Assembly: GCF_013378445.1 (NCBI RefSeq)
Contig: NZ_JABXYK010000028.1
Coordinates: 1 to 41,079, forward strand
DNA length: 41,079 nt
Direction of reading: 5' to 3'
Source of the DNA: Mycoplana rhizolycopersici
GTDB lineage: Bacteria > Pseudomonadota > Alphaproteobacteria > Rhizobiales > Rhizobiaceae
Under the pieces are notes generated by a model. It was not told the origin of the DNA, did no database searches, and saw only the letters and a program-made list of their open reading frames with translations. The stretch's first letter is position 1, and each line of letters begins with the position of its first letter. A program made the translations under genes and the position numbers. Below are positions 1 to 8,022 of the stretch, in pieces.

Positions 1-152
1 ATTGGGCAAAGTCGGCCCGCGAGCCGATGGTCGTTGTTTCCATGGTTGTTTTCCTCGCATTTTCAGAAAGGCATTCAGATGCTGTCGGCATAGTGGCAGC
101 CAGCGCGCTCTGGTATTGCGTCCGCGCTAGCAGGCCCTTCAACCGATTTCAA

Positions 153-1325
153 TCAGACAATCAATCGCGCCGCCCTGCCGCGCTTGCGGTCGGGATTGTT
201 GTAATAGGCGGCCGCCTGGGTCAGCGACCTGTGCTGCGACTGCTGCATCGCTTCCGGCAGGGGAATGCCGCGATTGGCGGCTTCGGTCAGGTAGCCTGAG
301 CGCAGGCCATGGGCGGAGAACTTTCCCGGATCGAGCCCGGCCTTGGCGCAACGCGTTTTCAGGATCAGGTTGATCGACTGCGGGCTCAGCGCACGGCGGT
401 CGACATTGCCCCATTGGTCGATGCGACGGAACACCGGGCCGCTGTCTATCCGGCCCTCCTGCAACCAGCGCTTCAGCGCTTCGACCGGCCGGCCGATCAT
501 CAGCGACCGCGCGTCATCGTCCGGACCGGTCGTCTTGGTGCGGCCGAGGCGGATCGCCAGGCAGGGCAGGGGAGGGGAGGCAGGATCGTCGGGCGTGGCA
601 TGCACCGGCTCTTCCTCGACCAGGTCTTCGACGCGCAGGTTGGCGATCTCCGAGCGGCGGCGGCCGCCGGAGGCGAAGGCGGTCAGAAGGATGGCGTGGT
701 CGCGGATATCGACAAGGCGGTCGCCGGCACAGGTGGACAGCAGTTGGGCGAGAACATCGGCGGTGACCGCGCCCATGCTCCTGCGCTGGCGTGGTCGGCC
801 GGTGGCGCGCACGGCCAGCCGAAGGGCGCTCTTCAGCGACGGGGCGGAAAAGGCGCCGGTGAGCCCGCGCCAGCGCGTCAGGATCGACCAGGAGGTCAGC
901 CGCCGCCGCACGGTTGCCGGCGCATGCGGGCCGTCGACGCGCAGCAGTCTCTGGCTTCGCAACCCGACCTCGACCTCCGCCGGCATGCCGTGCGATAGGT
1001 CGTCTTCGCGCCGGGCCGGATCCCACAGATGATGGGCGACAAACTTGAGAAGCAGTGCCTCGGGGGCGGGCCAGGGGAGGGGAGTGCCGGTGGAAAGCGC
1101 ACACCAGGCCTCGAGATAGGCGAGGTCGGAGGCGAGCGCCCGCAGCGTGTTCGCGCCCATGCCCTCCTTCGCCAGATGCTTCAGCGTCGCGACATCATCA
1201 TCGGTCAGAAGTGCTGCCAGTTGGTCGCGACGGTCGAACGGCAGGATGGCGTCGAGTGCATCGAGTTCCTCAGCGCGTTTGAGCACGGTATCCTTCACCG
1301 TCGCAGTATCCTCCTTCGCCGCCAT
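153..1325 (-). CDS. Tyrosine-type site-specific integrase
   Basis: This 390-residue protein has a SAM-like N-terminal core-binding half and a C-terminal catalytic half. The tyrosine-recombinase residues can be seen: Arg in GGRRRSEI (about 223), a likely beta-hairpin Lys in GRTKTTG (about 264), HGLRSG (His 339, Arg 342), then QHRSLTQAAAYY with His 365 and the probable nucleophile Tyr 374. I chose the ATG at 1325 because AGGAGG lies five bases upstream. A longer reading from 1376 would overlap the parE toxin gene and lacks such a site. Family members cut and rejoin DNA through a covalent 3'-phosphotyrosine to integrate or excise mobile elements. Its place at the edge of an accessory block suggests it mobilises part of this region, but no attachment site was identified next to it. 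Confidence 0.93.
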   Translation of the reverse strand: MAAKEDTATVKDTVLKRAEELDALDAILPFDRRDQLAALLTDDDVATLKHLAKEGMGANTLRALASDLAYLEAWCALSTGTPLPWPAPEALLLKFVAHHLWDPARREDDLSHGMPAEVEVGLRSQRLLRVDGPHAPATVRRRLTSWSILTRWRGLTGAFSAPSLKSALRLAVRATGRPRQRRSMGAVTADVLAQLLSTCAGDRLVDIRDHAILLTAFASGGRRRSEIANLRVEDLVEEEPVHATPDDPASPPLPCLAIRLGRTKTTGPDDDARSLMIGRPVEALKRWLQEGRIDSGPVFRRIDQWGNVDRRALSPQSINLILKTRCAKAGLDPGKFSAHGLRSGYLTEAANRGIPLPEAMQQSQHRSLTQAAAYYNNPDRKRGRAARLIV

Positions 1326-1351
1326 AACCCCTCCTAGCCACTCGGCCTTAC

Positions 1352-1627
1352 TTAGCGGTCCTCGCGCGTATGCCAAAGCCGCAAGACATAGATCGTCGAC
1401 TGTTGGATCTCGTAGCGGATCTCGTAATGACCTATCAGAATGCGCCGAACTTCCCGCGGCTCGAACTCCTCCAACCGTTCGCCCAGTCGCGGCTGCTCGA
1501 TCAGCCGCTTGGGCGCCGCTGTCAAGGACTGGACGATGCGTGCTGCGGATCGGCGATTGACCGGCGCGAGAAAATCATAGAGGCGGCCGAGATCCGAAAC
1601 GGCCTTGGTCGTCCACTTGAGCTCCAT
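1352..1627 (-). CDS. parE: RelE/ParE-family toxin
   Basis: This is a 91-residue protein with the RelE/ParE fold pattern. An N-terminal helical hairpin (KAVSDLGRLYDFLAPVNRRSA) is followed by strands ending RRILIGHYEIRYEI and YVLRLWHTREDR. The final Trp-His-x-Arg-Glu-x-Arg is typical of the family. ParE toxins poison DNA gyrase, while RelE relatives cleave mRNA on the ribosome; the ParD-like partner favours the former. Its ATG at 1627 overlaps the stop of the upstream antitoxin by one base (TGATG), so the two are translationally coupled. A TTG three bases earlier is an unlikely alternative start. It lies 26 bp upstream of the integrase gene, on the same strand. Confidence 0.9.
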   Translation of the reverse strand: MELKWTTKAVSDLGRLYDFLAPVNRRSAARIVQSLTAAPKRLIEQPRLGERLEEFEPREVRRILIGHYEIRYEIQQSTIYVLRLWHTREDR

Positions 1628-1893
1628 CAAAGCGGCGGTTGAAGAGGCTTGTCGCGATCGAGGCTGCTGGCCCAGGCTTCAACGGCCTGGTGATCAACAA
1701 CGTGCCCATTATCGACATCGGCGAGAGCCTCCAATGTCAGGCGTCGCCGTTCCTCTTCCTGATCGACCCACGCCGACAGAGCCTGCTTGACGACCCAGCC
1801 GCGTGAGCGTTCCAGTCGCGTCGCAATCTCGTCGACCTTATCCGCCAGCGGCCGGGGCACGTGAGCAGTTAGGACTTTTGTTTCCACGAACAT
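1627..1893 (-). CDS. parD: Ribbon-helix-helix antitoxin (ParD/CopG type)
   Basis: This 88-residue protein begins with a short strand, VLTAHVPRPLADKVDEIA, and continues with RLERSRGWVVKQALSAWV, the standard ribbon-helix-helix DNA-binding unit (residues about 7-45). The acidic, flexible C-terminal tail would wrap the toxin. It is the first gene of a two-gene operon with the ParE-family toxin and should repress its own promoter. Upstream are an inverted repeat and a TGATTAG direct repeat that fit an RHH operator. The start codon is not certain: the GGGG at 1881-1884 side is very close to the ATG, and a GTG two codons in (1887) would have better spacing. Confidence 0.88.
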   Translation of the reverse strand: MFVETKVLTAHVPRPLADKVDEIATRLERSRGWVVKQALSAWVDQEEERRRLTLEALADVDNGHVVDHQAVEAWASSLDRDKPLQPPL

Positions 1894-1912
1894 ATCCCCA
1901 TTAATTCAAACT

Positions 1913-1938
1913 TAATCATAGTGATTAGAATTGATTAG
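1913..1938. promoter_or_regulatory. Candidate ParD operator
   Basis: The inverted repeat TAATCA-TAG-TGATTA lies at 1913-1927. The heptamer TGATTAG occurs at 1922-1928 and again at 1932-1938, exactly 10 bp later, or about one helical turn. It sits 20-45 bp upstream of the antitoxin start, in AT-rich DNA. Ribbon-helix-helix antitoxins usually bind short repeats spaced this way and autoregulate. The repeats are seen directly; binding is inferred. Confidence 0.5.
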
Positions 1939-2144
1939 TTCAACCAAATGATGCCGCGCCGCGAGAAGCTCCATCGCGACCATGGAAGCCTCGCGCTGGG
2001 CGTGTCGCAAAGCGGCCGGCGGAACGCGTTGAGCTGAAATGCGCTCTGCTCTTCACGCCTTGTTAACCTTTTGAAGTCCGAAAGACGCGCGAGCAGTTCT
2101 TCCAACCGTTGAGCCGCTTCTCCAACATCAACGAAGATCTTCAT
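1935..2144 (-). pseudogene. Possible truncated Phd-like antitoxin remnant
   Basis: This 69-codon ORF starts MKIFVDVGEAAQRLEELLAR, which resembles the first helix-strand of Phd/YefM antitoxins. It then runs into sequence (from about residue 21) that does not look like that family. It begins 7 bp beyond the vapC stop, on the same strand. A second reading frame near its 3' end carries a short helix-like peptide (MVAMELLAARHHLVELI). I read this as a decayed or frameshifted antitoxin copy. It could also be an unrelated small gene, or no gene at all. Confidence 0.3.
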
Positions 2145-2150
2145 TGGCTG

Positions 2151-2528
2151 CTACCAGACCCGTTCGTGCAGCACCGCGTCGAAGGCGCCGTCGACGGAGA
2201 CAAACGTGCAGTGTTCCAGCCGCGTCTGGGCCGCGAGGAGGCGGTCCCAGGGGTCGCGGTGATCCCAGTCGAAGCTTGCCGCCAGTTCGGTATGAAGATC
2301 GGTGATGGCAAGCGTCTGCAGGCCGCTGTCGGCAACGGCGGCCCGCAACTCCTGTGGTCTGAGATCGAGCTTTTTCAGCCGCATCTTGTTGTCGAGCTCG
2401 TAGAAGGAGACGGCGCTGACCAGAATCGTGTTGGCCTTGTCCTCGATCATCGATCGTGCCGTCAAAGAAAGACGATCGCTGCCGATCGTCCACCAGTACA
2501 CCGCGTGGCTGTCGAGCAGCACCTTCAT
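2151..2528 (-). CDS. vapC: PIN-domain ribonuclease toxin (VapC family)
   Basis: This is a 125-residue PIN-domain protein. The acidic metal-binding residues are in place: Asp 6 (LLDSHAVYW), Glu 44 (SFYELDNK), Asp 92 and Asp 95 (HRDPWDRLLAAQ), and Asp 113 (SVDGAF). The HRDPWDRLLAAQ segment is characteristic of the VapC subgroup paired with Phd-type antitoxins. VapC proteins are Mg-dependent RNases that cleave tRNA or rRNA and arrest translation. Its ATG overlaps the antitoxin stop (ATGA), which indicates coupled translation. Length is normal and the catalytic set is complete, so it should be active. Confidence 0.93.
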   Translation of the reverse strand: MKVLLDSHAVYWWTIGSDRLSLTARSMIEDKANTILVSAVSFYELDNKMRLKKLDLRPQELRAAVADSGLQTLAITDLHTELAASFDWDHRDPWDRLLAAQTRLEHCTFVSVDGAFDAVLHERVW

Positions 2529-2815
2529 GTTGGCTGGCCGCCGTTTTCGGGCTTGCGCTGGGAGATGCCGACATCGTCATTCCAGTCGCCGGCATCGATG
2601 GCGGCCTGTTCGGCGTCGATATCGTCGAACAGGTCATCCGGCAGGCCGCGCTGGCGCAGCAGGCCGAACGGGCGCTTGCCGCCGTCCGCCGGGCCGATGC
2701 GGGCATAGACCTGGTTGCCGCGCATGATCGTGATCTCCTCGCCTTGGCTGGCGCGCTCGAGCACCTCGGCGAAATGCTTGCGGGCTTCGCTGATCTTGTA
2801 GCTGGTCTGGGGCAT
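2525..2815 (-). CDS. Phd/YefM-family antitoxin
   Basis: This 96-residue protein has the Phd N-terminal DNA-binding and dimerisation pattern: YKISEARKHFAEVLERASQGEEITIMRGNQVYARIGP (residues 5-42). A C-terminal acidic stretch (LPDDLFDDIDAEQAA) presumably blocks the VapC active site. It is the promoter-proximal gene of the pair and overlaps vapC by four bases. Phd/YefM proteins repress their own operons by binding TGTACA-like palindromes, and one such site lies about 55 bp upstream. Confidence 0.92.
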   Translation of the reverse strand: MPQTSYKISEARKHFAEVLERASQGEEITIMRGNQVYARIGPADGGKRPFGLLRQRGLPDDLFDDIDAEQAAIDAGDWNDDVGISQRKPENGGQPT

Positions 2816-2867
2816 CGACGCCTCCGTTCGTTTTGGCTTAGGGGCACCATACCAGTGCTTGCAGGAG

Positions 2868-2886
2868 CGTACAAGGCGCCTGTACG
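2868..2886. promoter_or_regulatory. Phd/YefM-type operator palindrome
   Basis: The inverted repeat CGTACA-AGGCGCC-TGTACG has 6-bp arms and a 7-nt centre. The arms match the TGTACA core recognised by YefM-type antitoxins. It lies 53-71 bp upstream of the Phd-type antitoxin start, where an autoregulatory operator is expected. The palindrome is seen directly; its role is inferred from the family. Confidence 0.6.
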
Positions 2887-3004
2887 TATTACTATCGATA
2901 CGGGTTACTTATCGGGGGTCAGGTGTGGCCTGGATCATTCTATAGGGTGGCGAACTCAAATGTAGAGATAGATTTCGCTTAACGAATAATTTACCATAAA
3001 TTCA

Positions 3005-4138
3005 ATGTCTTACGATCTCACGAAATTGCCCATCCAGAGCCTGCTGCGACCGATTTCCGACGCCGCCGTCGCACTTGCCCGTCTCGATGAGCGCATTGCC
3101 CGCTCGCCCGTCGGTGAGGGCTTTCTCGAGCGCTCGCATTTCCTCGACGCGCATGCCTCGCTGTGGGTCGACGGTGAACTCGTTCATCTCGAGGACCTCG
3201 TCCTGCATGACGCGCTTCGCGACATCCGCGCACCCACCCACGAACTCACCATCGCCCGCGACATCCTGAAAACCCGTCGCCGCATCGCCGCCCATCCACC
3301 CGCCTGGGCGCTCTCTGCTCAAGGCCTCGCTTCGCTGCGCGGGCGGGCGTGGCCCACGGCATCATCGGGAGGAGACGGGGAGGGCGTGCCGTACGGGGAG
3401 GTTGAGGTGAATGATGCTCAGGTTGGGGTAGGGGAGACGGAAGATCCCGACATTGATGAGCTGGGTGATGCGTTTGCCGCGATCGATGCGGTGCTTGTCC
3501 GCTCCGAGGCCGCGATCGAAGCGGCGAAAACACCGGGTCGCGCCAAAAACGTTCCGGACAAGGATCCGTTTGTCTACGACCTCGACTGGGGTGAGGACGA
3601 GCGGCTTGAGGAGTGGCAGGCCGTGTTGGCGCGCGCCCAGGATCTGCCACCGGTGGGCCAGGCGATCGTGGCGCTCGACGCCTGGAATGAGATTGCCGTG
3701 CTCCAGCATGCGCCCTGGCTCGGTCGGCTGCTGGCCGCCTCGATCCTGCGCGAAGGTGGCGTCACCACCGGCACCCATCTCGTGCCAATCAATCTTGGGC
3801 TCAAAGCCATTCCCGTCGATCGGCGCCGGCATCGTGATCGGGAGACGCGGTTGCTGGCGATGGCAAGGGCGCTGACTATCTCTGCCGAGACCGGGCTCAA
3901 AGAACATGATCGCCTGGTGCTGGCGCGGCAGATGATGATGCGCAAACTGGAGGGGCGGCGGACGTCGTCCAGGCTGCCGGAGCTCGTCGAGCTTGTCATG
4001 GCGCGGCCGCTGATCTCGGCCGGCATGGTGGCAAAGACGCTTGAGGTGACGCCGCAAGGCGCGCGGCGGATCGTGCAGGAGCTGGGCTTGAGGGAGATGA
4101 CGGGGAGGGGGAGGTTTCGGGCGTGGGGGGTTTTGTAA
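3005..4138 (+). CDS. DUF1612 / helix-turn-helix protein (RHE_PE00001 family)
   Basis: This 377-residue protein belongs to the DUF1612 family, which ends in a small helix-turn-helix domain and is widespread on plasmids and accessory elements of rhizobia. The N-terminal part ([31 protein letters not shown]) and the motif [31 protein letters not shown] are characteristic. The last 50 residues ([37 protein letters not shown]) form the DNA-binding unit, followed by a Gly/Arg-rich tail. The middle holds a low-complexity Gly/Glu linker (about 118-150). Its function is not established; a Fic-like or regulatory role has been suggested for relatives. No clear ribosome-binding site precedes the ATG, which follows an AT-rich leader. 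Confidence 0.85.
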   Translation: MSYDLTKLPIQSLLRPISDAAVALARLDERIARSPVGEGFLERSHFLDAHASLWVDGELVHLEDLVLHDALRDIRAPTHELTIARDILKTRRRIAAHPPAWALSAQGLASLRGRAWPTASSGGDGEGVPYGEVEVNDAQVGVGETEDPDIDELGDAFAAIDAVLVRSEAAIEAAKTPGRAKNVPDKDPFVYDLDWGEDERLEEWQAVLARAQDLPPVGQAIVALDAWNEIAVLQHAPWLGRLLAASILREGGVTTGTHLVPINLGLKAIPVDRRRHRDRETRLLAMARALTISAETGLKEHDRLVLARQMMMRKLEGRRTSSRLPELVELVMARPLISAGMVAKTLEVTPQGARRIVQELGLREMTGRGRFRAWGVL

Positions 4139-4526
4139 TGTCAATCATTTCTGGAACGATAACTTCACTGACTATGGACGTTGAGGGCATAAGGCTGCAT
4201 GCCTTCGACTAACGTTTGAATGTTGGGTGATGGACGGCACGCGATTGAACCTGTCCAGATCGATGAACTTTTTCAACAGCGATAAGCCGACGGAATATTA
4301 CCGCGCCGCAACCTGTTAAACGTAGATCTTGCCGCTTGCTAACCTATGCGGGAGAAGTTATATACCGCTCATTACTTCTCGGCGATAACCACATCCCACC
4401 CGCTGTTCCACCCTGATGGTTTCCTGATGGTCCCTGGAGTAGTTTCGAGGCACTTAGGTTCCTCTCAGTTGACGACCCTTGCAAGGGTTGCTGGTTGCCG
4501 GAGGTATGTAGCAAGGAGGAATGAGG
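4139..4526 (+). ncRNA. Gene-poor leader of the first reverse transcriptase; possible structured RNA
   Basis: This 388-bp stretch has no convincing gene. It contains an inverted repeat, GAGAAGT (4352-4358) with ACTTCTC (4374-4380). Close to its end is a long imperfect hairpin at 4466-4497, centred on the perfect palindrome ACCCTTGCAAGGGT (4475-4488), with about 13 pairs (several G-U) and one mismatch. The hairpin ends 15 bases before the AAGGAGG of the small ORF. Many retron and defence reverse transcriptases use a structured RNA encoded immediately upstream, so this is the place to look for one. No retron msr/msd layout was recognised. Confidence 0.3.
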
Positions 4527-4709
4527 ATGAACAAAAAGTCCGAAAACCGTGACCTTGTTGAGAAAGTAGTGAAGGGCATGCTGCTGGCTTATAAGCTGGC
4601 CATGTTCCTGATCGAAATTCTCGACAAGGTCGTCAACTATGGTCCTCGCACTCGAAAACTTCGCCTATCAGTACAAGAAAAATGGCAAGCCGGTTTTTGC
4701 GCCCAATAA
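4527..4709 (+). CDS. Small hydrophobic-helix ORF overlapping the reverse transcriptase
   Basis: This is a 60-codon ORF. Its first 38 residues are MNKKSENRD followed by the hydrophobic stretch VVKGMLLAYKLAMFLIEILDKVV, a possible membrane or amphipathic helix. AAGGAGG seven bases before this ATG is one of the strongest ribosome-binding sites in the region and favours 4527 over the ATG at 4521. The last 71 bases overlap the reverse transcriptase in another frame, so the C-terminus may be incidental. The arrangement suggests translational coupling, or a leader peptide for the reverse transcriptase. I recognise no family. Confidence 0.45.
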   Translation: MNKKSENRDLVEKVVKGMLLAYKLAMFLIEILDKVVNYGPRTRKLRLSVQEKWQAGFCAQ

Positions 4710-5433
4710 GAAGGGCCGTGAAATCGGGTACAAGGTGAAAGACCTCGTTGAGGCGGCGGTCACACTCGACCCTTTCATCTACCATCTGTCAGAAGGCACC
4801 CATATCCGTGCTCTGCACGATCACCGGAAGAACCAGTATTTCTGCCGCGTCGACATCGAGCGCTTCTTCTACAGCATCAGTCGTAACCGAGTTAAGCGCG
4901 TCCTCAAGGAAACCAAAATTCAAGATGCCGAGCGGTTTGCTCGATGGTCTACCGTGAAAAATCCTTACCCCGGCGGTGGCTATGTGCTGCCATATGGCTT
5001 CGTACAGTCCCCCATTTTGGCCACGCTTGTTCTTTCAAGATCGGCGGTGGGAGAATATCTCAGATCGCTTGGCGAGGCCATCACGGCATCCGTCTACATG
5101 GACGACGTTTGCCTCTCCAGCAATTCTCTCGAAACCTTGGAAGCGGCCTTTGAAGGCCTGAAAACCGCAATGGGGGAGGCCAATTTCGTGTTGAAGGATG
5201 ACAAGACCCGTCCGCCGGCTGACAAGATCGACATTTTCAACTGTGAACTGGAAAACGGCCGTTCAGAAGTGACGCCCGAGCGGATCGCTGAGTTCAAGGC
5301 TGTAGAACGGTCGTTCGAGAGTGAAGAGGCCTTCGATACATATTGCGCTGTCGTGAAGTCCGCAACGTGGCGGGTGCCTAAGAAGGCGCCTGTAGCGGAG
5401 GCGGAAACTGCTTCCGGAGAGCAGGCGACCTGA
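4639..5433 (+). CDS. Short reverse transcriptase, probable defence type
   Basis: This 264-residue protein is almost entirely a reverse-transcriptase palm. Motif A is CRVDIERFFYSI (catalytic Asp 72). Motif B is YVLPYGFVQSPILATLVLS (about 115-133). Motif C is SVYMDDVCLS with YMDD at 153-156, motif D is FVLKDDKTR (183-191), and a motif E-like strand follows. All catalytic aspartates are present. There is no maturase, endonuclease or obvious retron VTG signature, and almost no thumb domain beyond about residue 240. It has no group II intron partner, and it lies among nuclease and toxin genes. It is therefore probably a stand-alone antiviral reverse transcriptase, although the subgroup is not recognisable. 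AAGG lies nine bases before the ATG. Its stop is 6 bp from that of the convergent nuclease-like gene. Confidence 0.85.
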   Translation: MVLALENFAYQYKKNGKPVFAPNKKGREIGYKVKDLVEAAVTLDPFIYHLSEGTHIRALHDHRKNQYFCRVDIERFFYSISRNRVKRVLKETKIQDAERFARWSTVKNPYPGGGYVLPYGFVQSPILATLVLSRSAVGEYLRSLGEAITASVYMDDVCLSSNSLETLEAAFEGLKTAMGEANFVLKDDKTRPPADKIDIFNCELENGRSEVTPERIAEFKAVERSFESEEAFDTYCAVVKSATWRVPKKAPVAEAETASGEQAT

Positions 5434-5439
5434 CGTGTC

Positions 5440-7023
5440 TTAACGGTCTCGCTTAGATAACTCTCCCCACCAACCAATGAACTCGGCGGGGTCAAACGCA
5501 TAGCGCTTCTGTCGCGGCAACCTATCAGCAACCGTCTCCCTGACGTTCAGCAATGCCCATCCGTCGTATTCAGGTCGAATAGCTGCTTTCATCCCATCCA
5601 GCAGGTCTTGCTCCGATGAAACGAGGAGGAGATGGTCCAGCTCGTGTAGAGGGCAGAACACGGGGGGGCGTTGGTCCTCTTCGATGATTTCCGGCTCCTT
5701 CTCGGCAACCATCCGGCGCGCTTCCGCAATCACCGCGTTGCGCAAGTCGCTCGACATGAGAGTCCATGCGTCCAGCGTCAGCACCACGGCCGGTGCGTCT
5801 TCGGCAATCACGAAGTCCACCATTTGTCGCCGGACATGCGAGAAGAACCTCCACATCTGGAAGATCGCCTTCGCAATCTGGACATATCCGTCCTGGGCGT
5901 CTTCGATGGGATTCTCCGCGTACTGTGCTTCAAATGTTAGCTTGCTGGCCTTGCACTCCATGACGGCTACCACCTGACCGTCCAACTTCAGGATCACATC
6001 GGGGGTCTCGACAGAGTTTCCCTTGAATTTGTACTTGACCGGAGGGGAAACCTCGAACGCTGGGCAATGAGCTTTTATCGACTTACGACAATATTCCTCG
6101 AAACGGGCGCCGGCGTCGTTTCTGACCTGCGTGCCGCCCTTGATGATATCGTAGTAAAGGCCGACCGTAGCTCGGTGCAGCAACAGGGTGGGGAGAGGAG
6201 CGATGAATACTGGTTCCCCCTCTGTGGTGAATTGCAGCATCGGGCGCATTCGCAGGTAGCTCGGCCGATATATTATCGGGAGCCGCTTCCCCGCGGACTT
6301 TTCGTAGCGGCGCAACAGGTTGAGAGATTCCCTACGCGCATCTAAATTATCTGCGGCGAGCAGGCGCTCTGCCGGACGTACCTTATCTCGTATGTCGTTG
6401 AAGAATCCCAAGTCGTTGACAGCGGTGGTCCACGGCTTCTGAAAGAAGACGGACATATACAGGAAGGCCACTGTATAGAAATCTACAATCGAGAGGCCAT
6501 ACGTCTCCTCGAAATATCGCCCGCTCAGACCTTGGCTGTAGATGAAAAGGCTGCGGTACGTCTCCGGCACATTGGCCCACCCTCGCTGCCACGCAAAGGT
6601 CCGATGAGCGATACGGTGCATCTCCCTTAAGACGTTCTCGACCGTCACCCTGTCACCAGCCTCATATTCATCTGCGGCGCGCAGGAAATTTATGAGGGTC
6701 GCGACAGTATTGAACTCTCGAACATTCATCGGTTGCCTCAGCCACGGTGGTGAAACCGACTTGGGCGTGTTCGACATCAGGGTGATCAGCGTTTCGATGT
6801 CCCAAGGGAAAACGGCGAACGGCGAATCCATACTCGACGTGTGCGCCTGCGGTGGAAAGTTGAGGTGCTTCGCGGCCGCTTCCGACCGGTCGTTTTGCAG
6901 CGCGTGGACGGCCCACAACATCGTCAGCGTGTCCGCGTCATCTGTATCAAATAGCATCCTGAGTAGGTTCGGGAGCGCAGTTTCCGGATCGATACGTTCT
7001 CCCTGATGTTCTCCCCATGTCAT
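5440..7023 (-). CDS. PD-(D/E)XK nuclease-like protein
   Basis: The 527-residue protein has an uncharacterised mostly helical N-terminal region (1-290). A PD-(D/E)XK core follows: GARFEEYC (Glu 309/310), VETPDVILKLDG (Asp 342), VVAVMECKASK (Glu 356, Lys 358), and a trailing helix with Gln 382 (YVQIAKAIFQMWRF). This is the full metal-dependent nuclease signature of restriction-endonuclease-like enzymes, including NERD-like proteins. The rest (400-527) is unrecognised. The gene converges on the first reverse transcriptase with only 6 bp between stops, and it lies just upstream of the end of the RES operon. The setting suggests a defence nuclease. Its target is unknown. Confidence 0.72.
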   Translation of the reverse strand: MTWGEHQGERIDPETALPNLLRMLFDTDDADTLTMLWAVHALQNDRSEAAAKHLNFPPQAHTSSMDSPFAVFPWDIETLITLMSNTPKSVSPPWLRQPMNVREFNTVATLINFLRAADEYEAGDRVTVENVLREMHRIAHRTFAWQRGWANVPETYRSLFIYSQGLSGRYFEETYGLSIVDFYTVAFLYMSVFFQKPWTTAVNDLGFFNDIRDKVRPAERLLAADNLDARRESLNLLRRYEKSAGKRLPIIYRPSYLRMRPMLQFTTEGEPVFIAPLPTLLLHRATVGLYYDIIKGGTQVRNDAGARFEEYCRKSIKAHCPAFEVSPPVKYKFKGNSVETPDVILKLDGQVVAVMECKASKLTFEAQYAENPIEDAQDGYVQIAKAIFQMWRFFSHVRRQMVDFVIAEDAPAVVLTLDAWTLMSSDLRNAVIAEARRMVAEKEPEIIEEDQRPPVFCPLHELDHLLLVSSEQDLLDGMKAAIRPEYDGWALLNVRETVADRLPRQKRYAFDPAEFIGWWGELSKRDR

Positions 7024-7099
7024 ACCTTGGCCTGTTGAATTTGTGACTCTACCAGTCGGTAAAACGGGCGACTTTCGTGATACTTGGCTGGGCGCTCCC

Positions 7100-7675
7100 C
7101 TAACGCGCGTTGGCTTTGATCCAAACGGGCCAGTCTATAAGACCGTGGTCGGCAGTGATTTCCATAGAGTCAGGCGGCACGCGATCGCAGAACAGAATTA
7201 CGTTCATGCACTTCCATCGTGCGCTCGGGACGACGAGGCCGTCGAACTCAAGAAAATGCGCGGCTTCGGCGATATCTTGCGACCGTGGGTATTCGTCACT
7301 TGCTCGGTCGTAGGACAATTGCCCGTAACGGGAGGTATCGAGGCCAAGAGCTCGCAACGCATCAAGATCCACAAGCTGAAGCGCGCGATCAACGGTCACG
7401 TCCAGCTCATGCACCCCGTATTCCACTTTCGACGGAAAGACGGGCTGCCCGCGGCCGAGATGGAAGTACATCTCCGCTATCGCTCCATCGCGCTGCTGCG
7501 AGGTATAGAGCACATCGAAGGTCCCGTCGTCCCAACGGCCGCCAGCACGCGCGCAATCGACCGGTGATCGTCCCTTACGGACCACCCGCCATACAGTGCC
7601 TTCAAACCGAACAGGTGTAAGGGCTTCGATCGCGTCGATGAGTGCATTGTCCCGGCTTCTACGCGTGTGAACCAT
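7100..7675 (-). CDS. RES-domain toxin
   Basis: This is a 191-residue RES-domain protein. Conserved elements include VWRVVRKG near the N-terminus with the first Arg, GRWDDGTFDVLYTSQQRDGAIAEM with the Tyr and Glu of the family, and the late Ser-containing strand GLVVPSARW followed by N-V-I-L-F. Together Arg, Glu and Ser define the RES fold, which resembles ADP-ribosyltransferases. Characterised members deplete NAD or modify a host enzyme. It starts 3 bp after the Xre antitoxin stop and is the last gene of a three-gene operon. Confidence 0.88.
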   Translation of the reverse strand: MVHTRRSRDNALIDAIEALTPVRFEGTVWRVVRKGRSPVDCARAGGRWDDGTFDVLYTSQQRDGAIAEMYFHLGRGQPVFPSKVEYGVHELDVTVDRALQLVDLDALRALGLDTSRYGQLSYDRASDEYPRSQDIAEAAHFLEFDGLVVPSARWKCMNVILFCDRVPPDSMEITADHGLIDWPVWIKANAR

Positions 7676-7678
7676 GCT

Positions 7679-8017
7679 TTACAGGAAAACCTCGTTATCG
7701 AGTCGGTCAATTACCTTCAGCACTTCGATAGCACGGTCCTGATGGATAAGGTCAATCGCCCGCTCGCCGTTTAGTTGCGGATGGCGGGCATAAAGCCAGG
7801 TCCGGATCTCATCCGGTGAATAATAGTCCGTCAGACGGGTCACTACATAGTGCAAATCAGAGAGGATCAGCTCATTGCGTGGCTGAGGTTTGATATCGCC
7901 CGCGCGCCAACGTGAGACGGTTGCTTTCGACACGTCCATGATATTGGCGATGTCGGTACCCTTCAGGCCACCGGCTTCGCCGATCTCGTTTAGAAATCTG
8001 GGTACTGCTCCCTGCAT
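7679..8017 (-). CDS. Xre/MbcA-type antitoxin of the RES pair
   Basis: This 112-residue antitoxin has an N-terminal helix-turn-helix (LKGTDIANIMDVSKATVSRWRAGDIKPQPRNE, residues 18-49). The C-terminal toxin-binding domain (MbcA/ParS/Xre type) contains YYSPDEIRTWLYARHPQLNGERAIDLIHQDRAIEVLKVID. That tail, with its Pro-x-Leu-x-Gly and Ala-x-x-Leu-Ile spacing, is specific to RES partners. It starts 5 bp after the stop of the upstream unknown gene and is followed 3 bp later by the RES toxin, so all three are probably co-transcribed. Confidence 0.88.
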   Translation of the reverse strand: MQGAVPRFLNEIGEAGGLKGTDIANIMDVSKATVSRWRAGDIKPQPRNELILSDLHYVVTRLTDYYSPDEIRTWLYARHPQLNGERAIDLIHQDRAIEVLKVIDRLDNEVFL

Positions 8018-8022
8018 GACAA

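Noticed and set aside
1-152. Attachment site beside the left integrase
   Set aside because: No repeat of this segment was found elsewhere in the window.
4639-5433. Retron identity of the short reverse transcriptase
   Set aside because: No retron-type VTG motif or recognisable msr/msd arrangement was seen.
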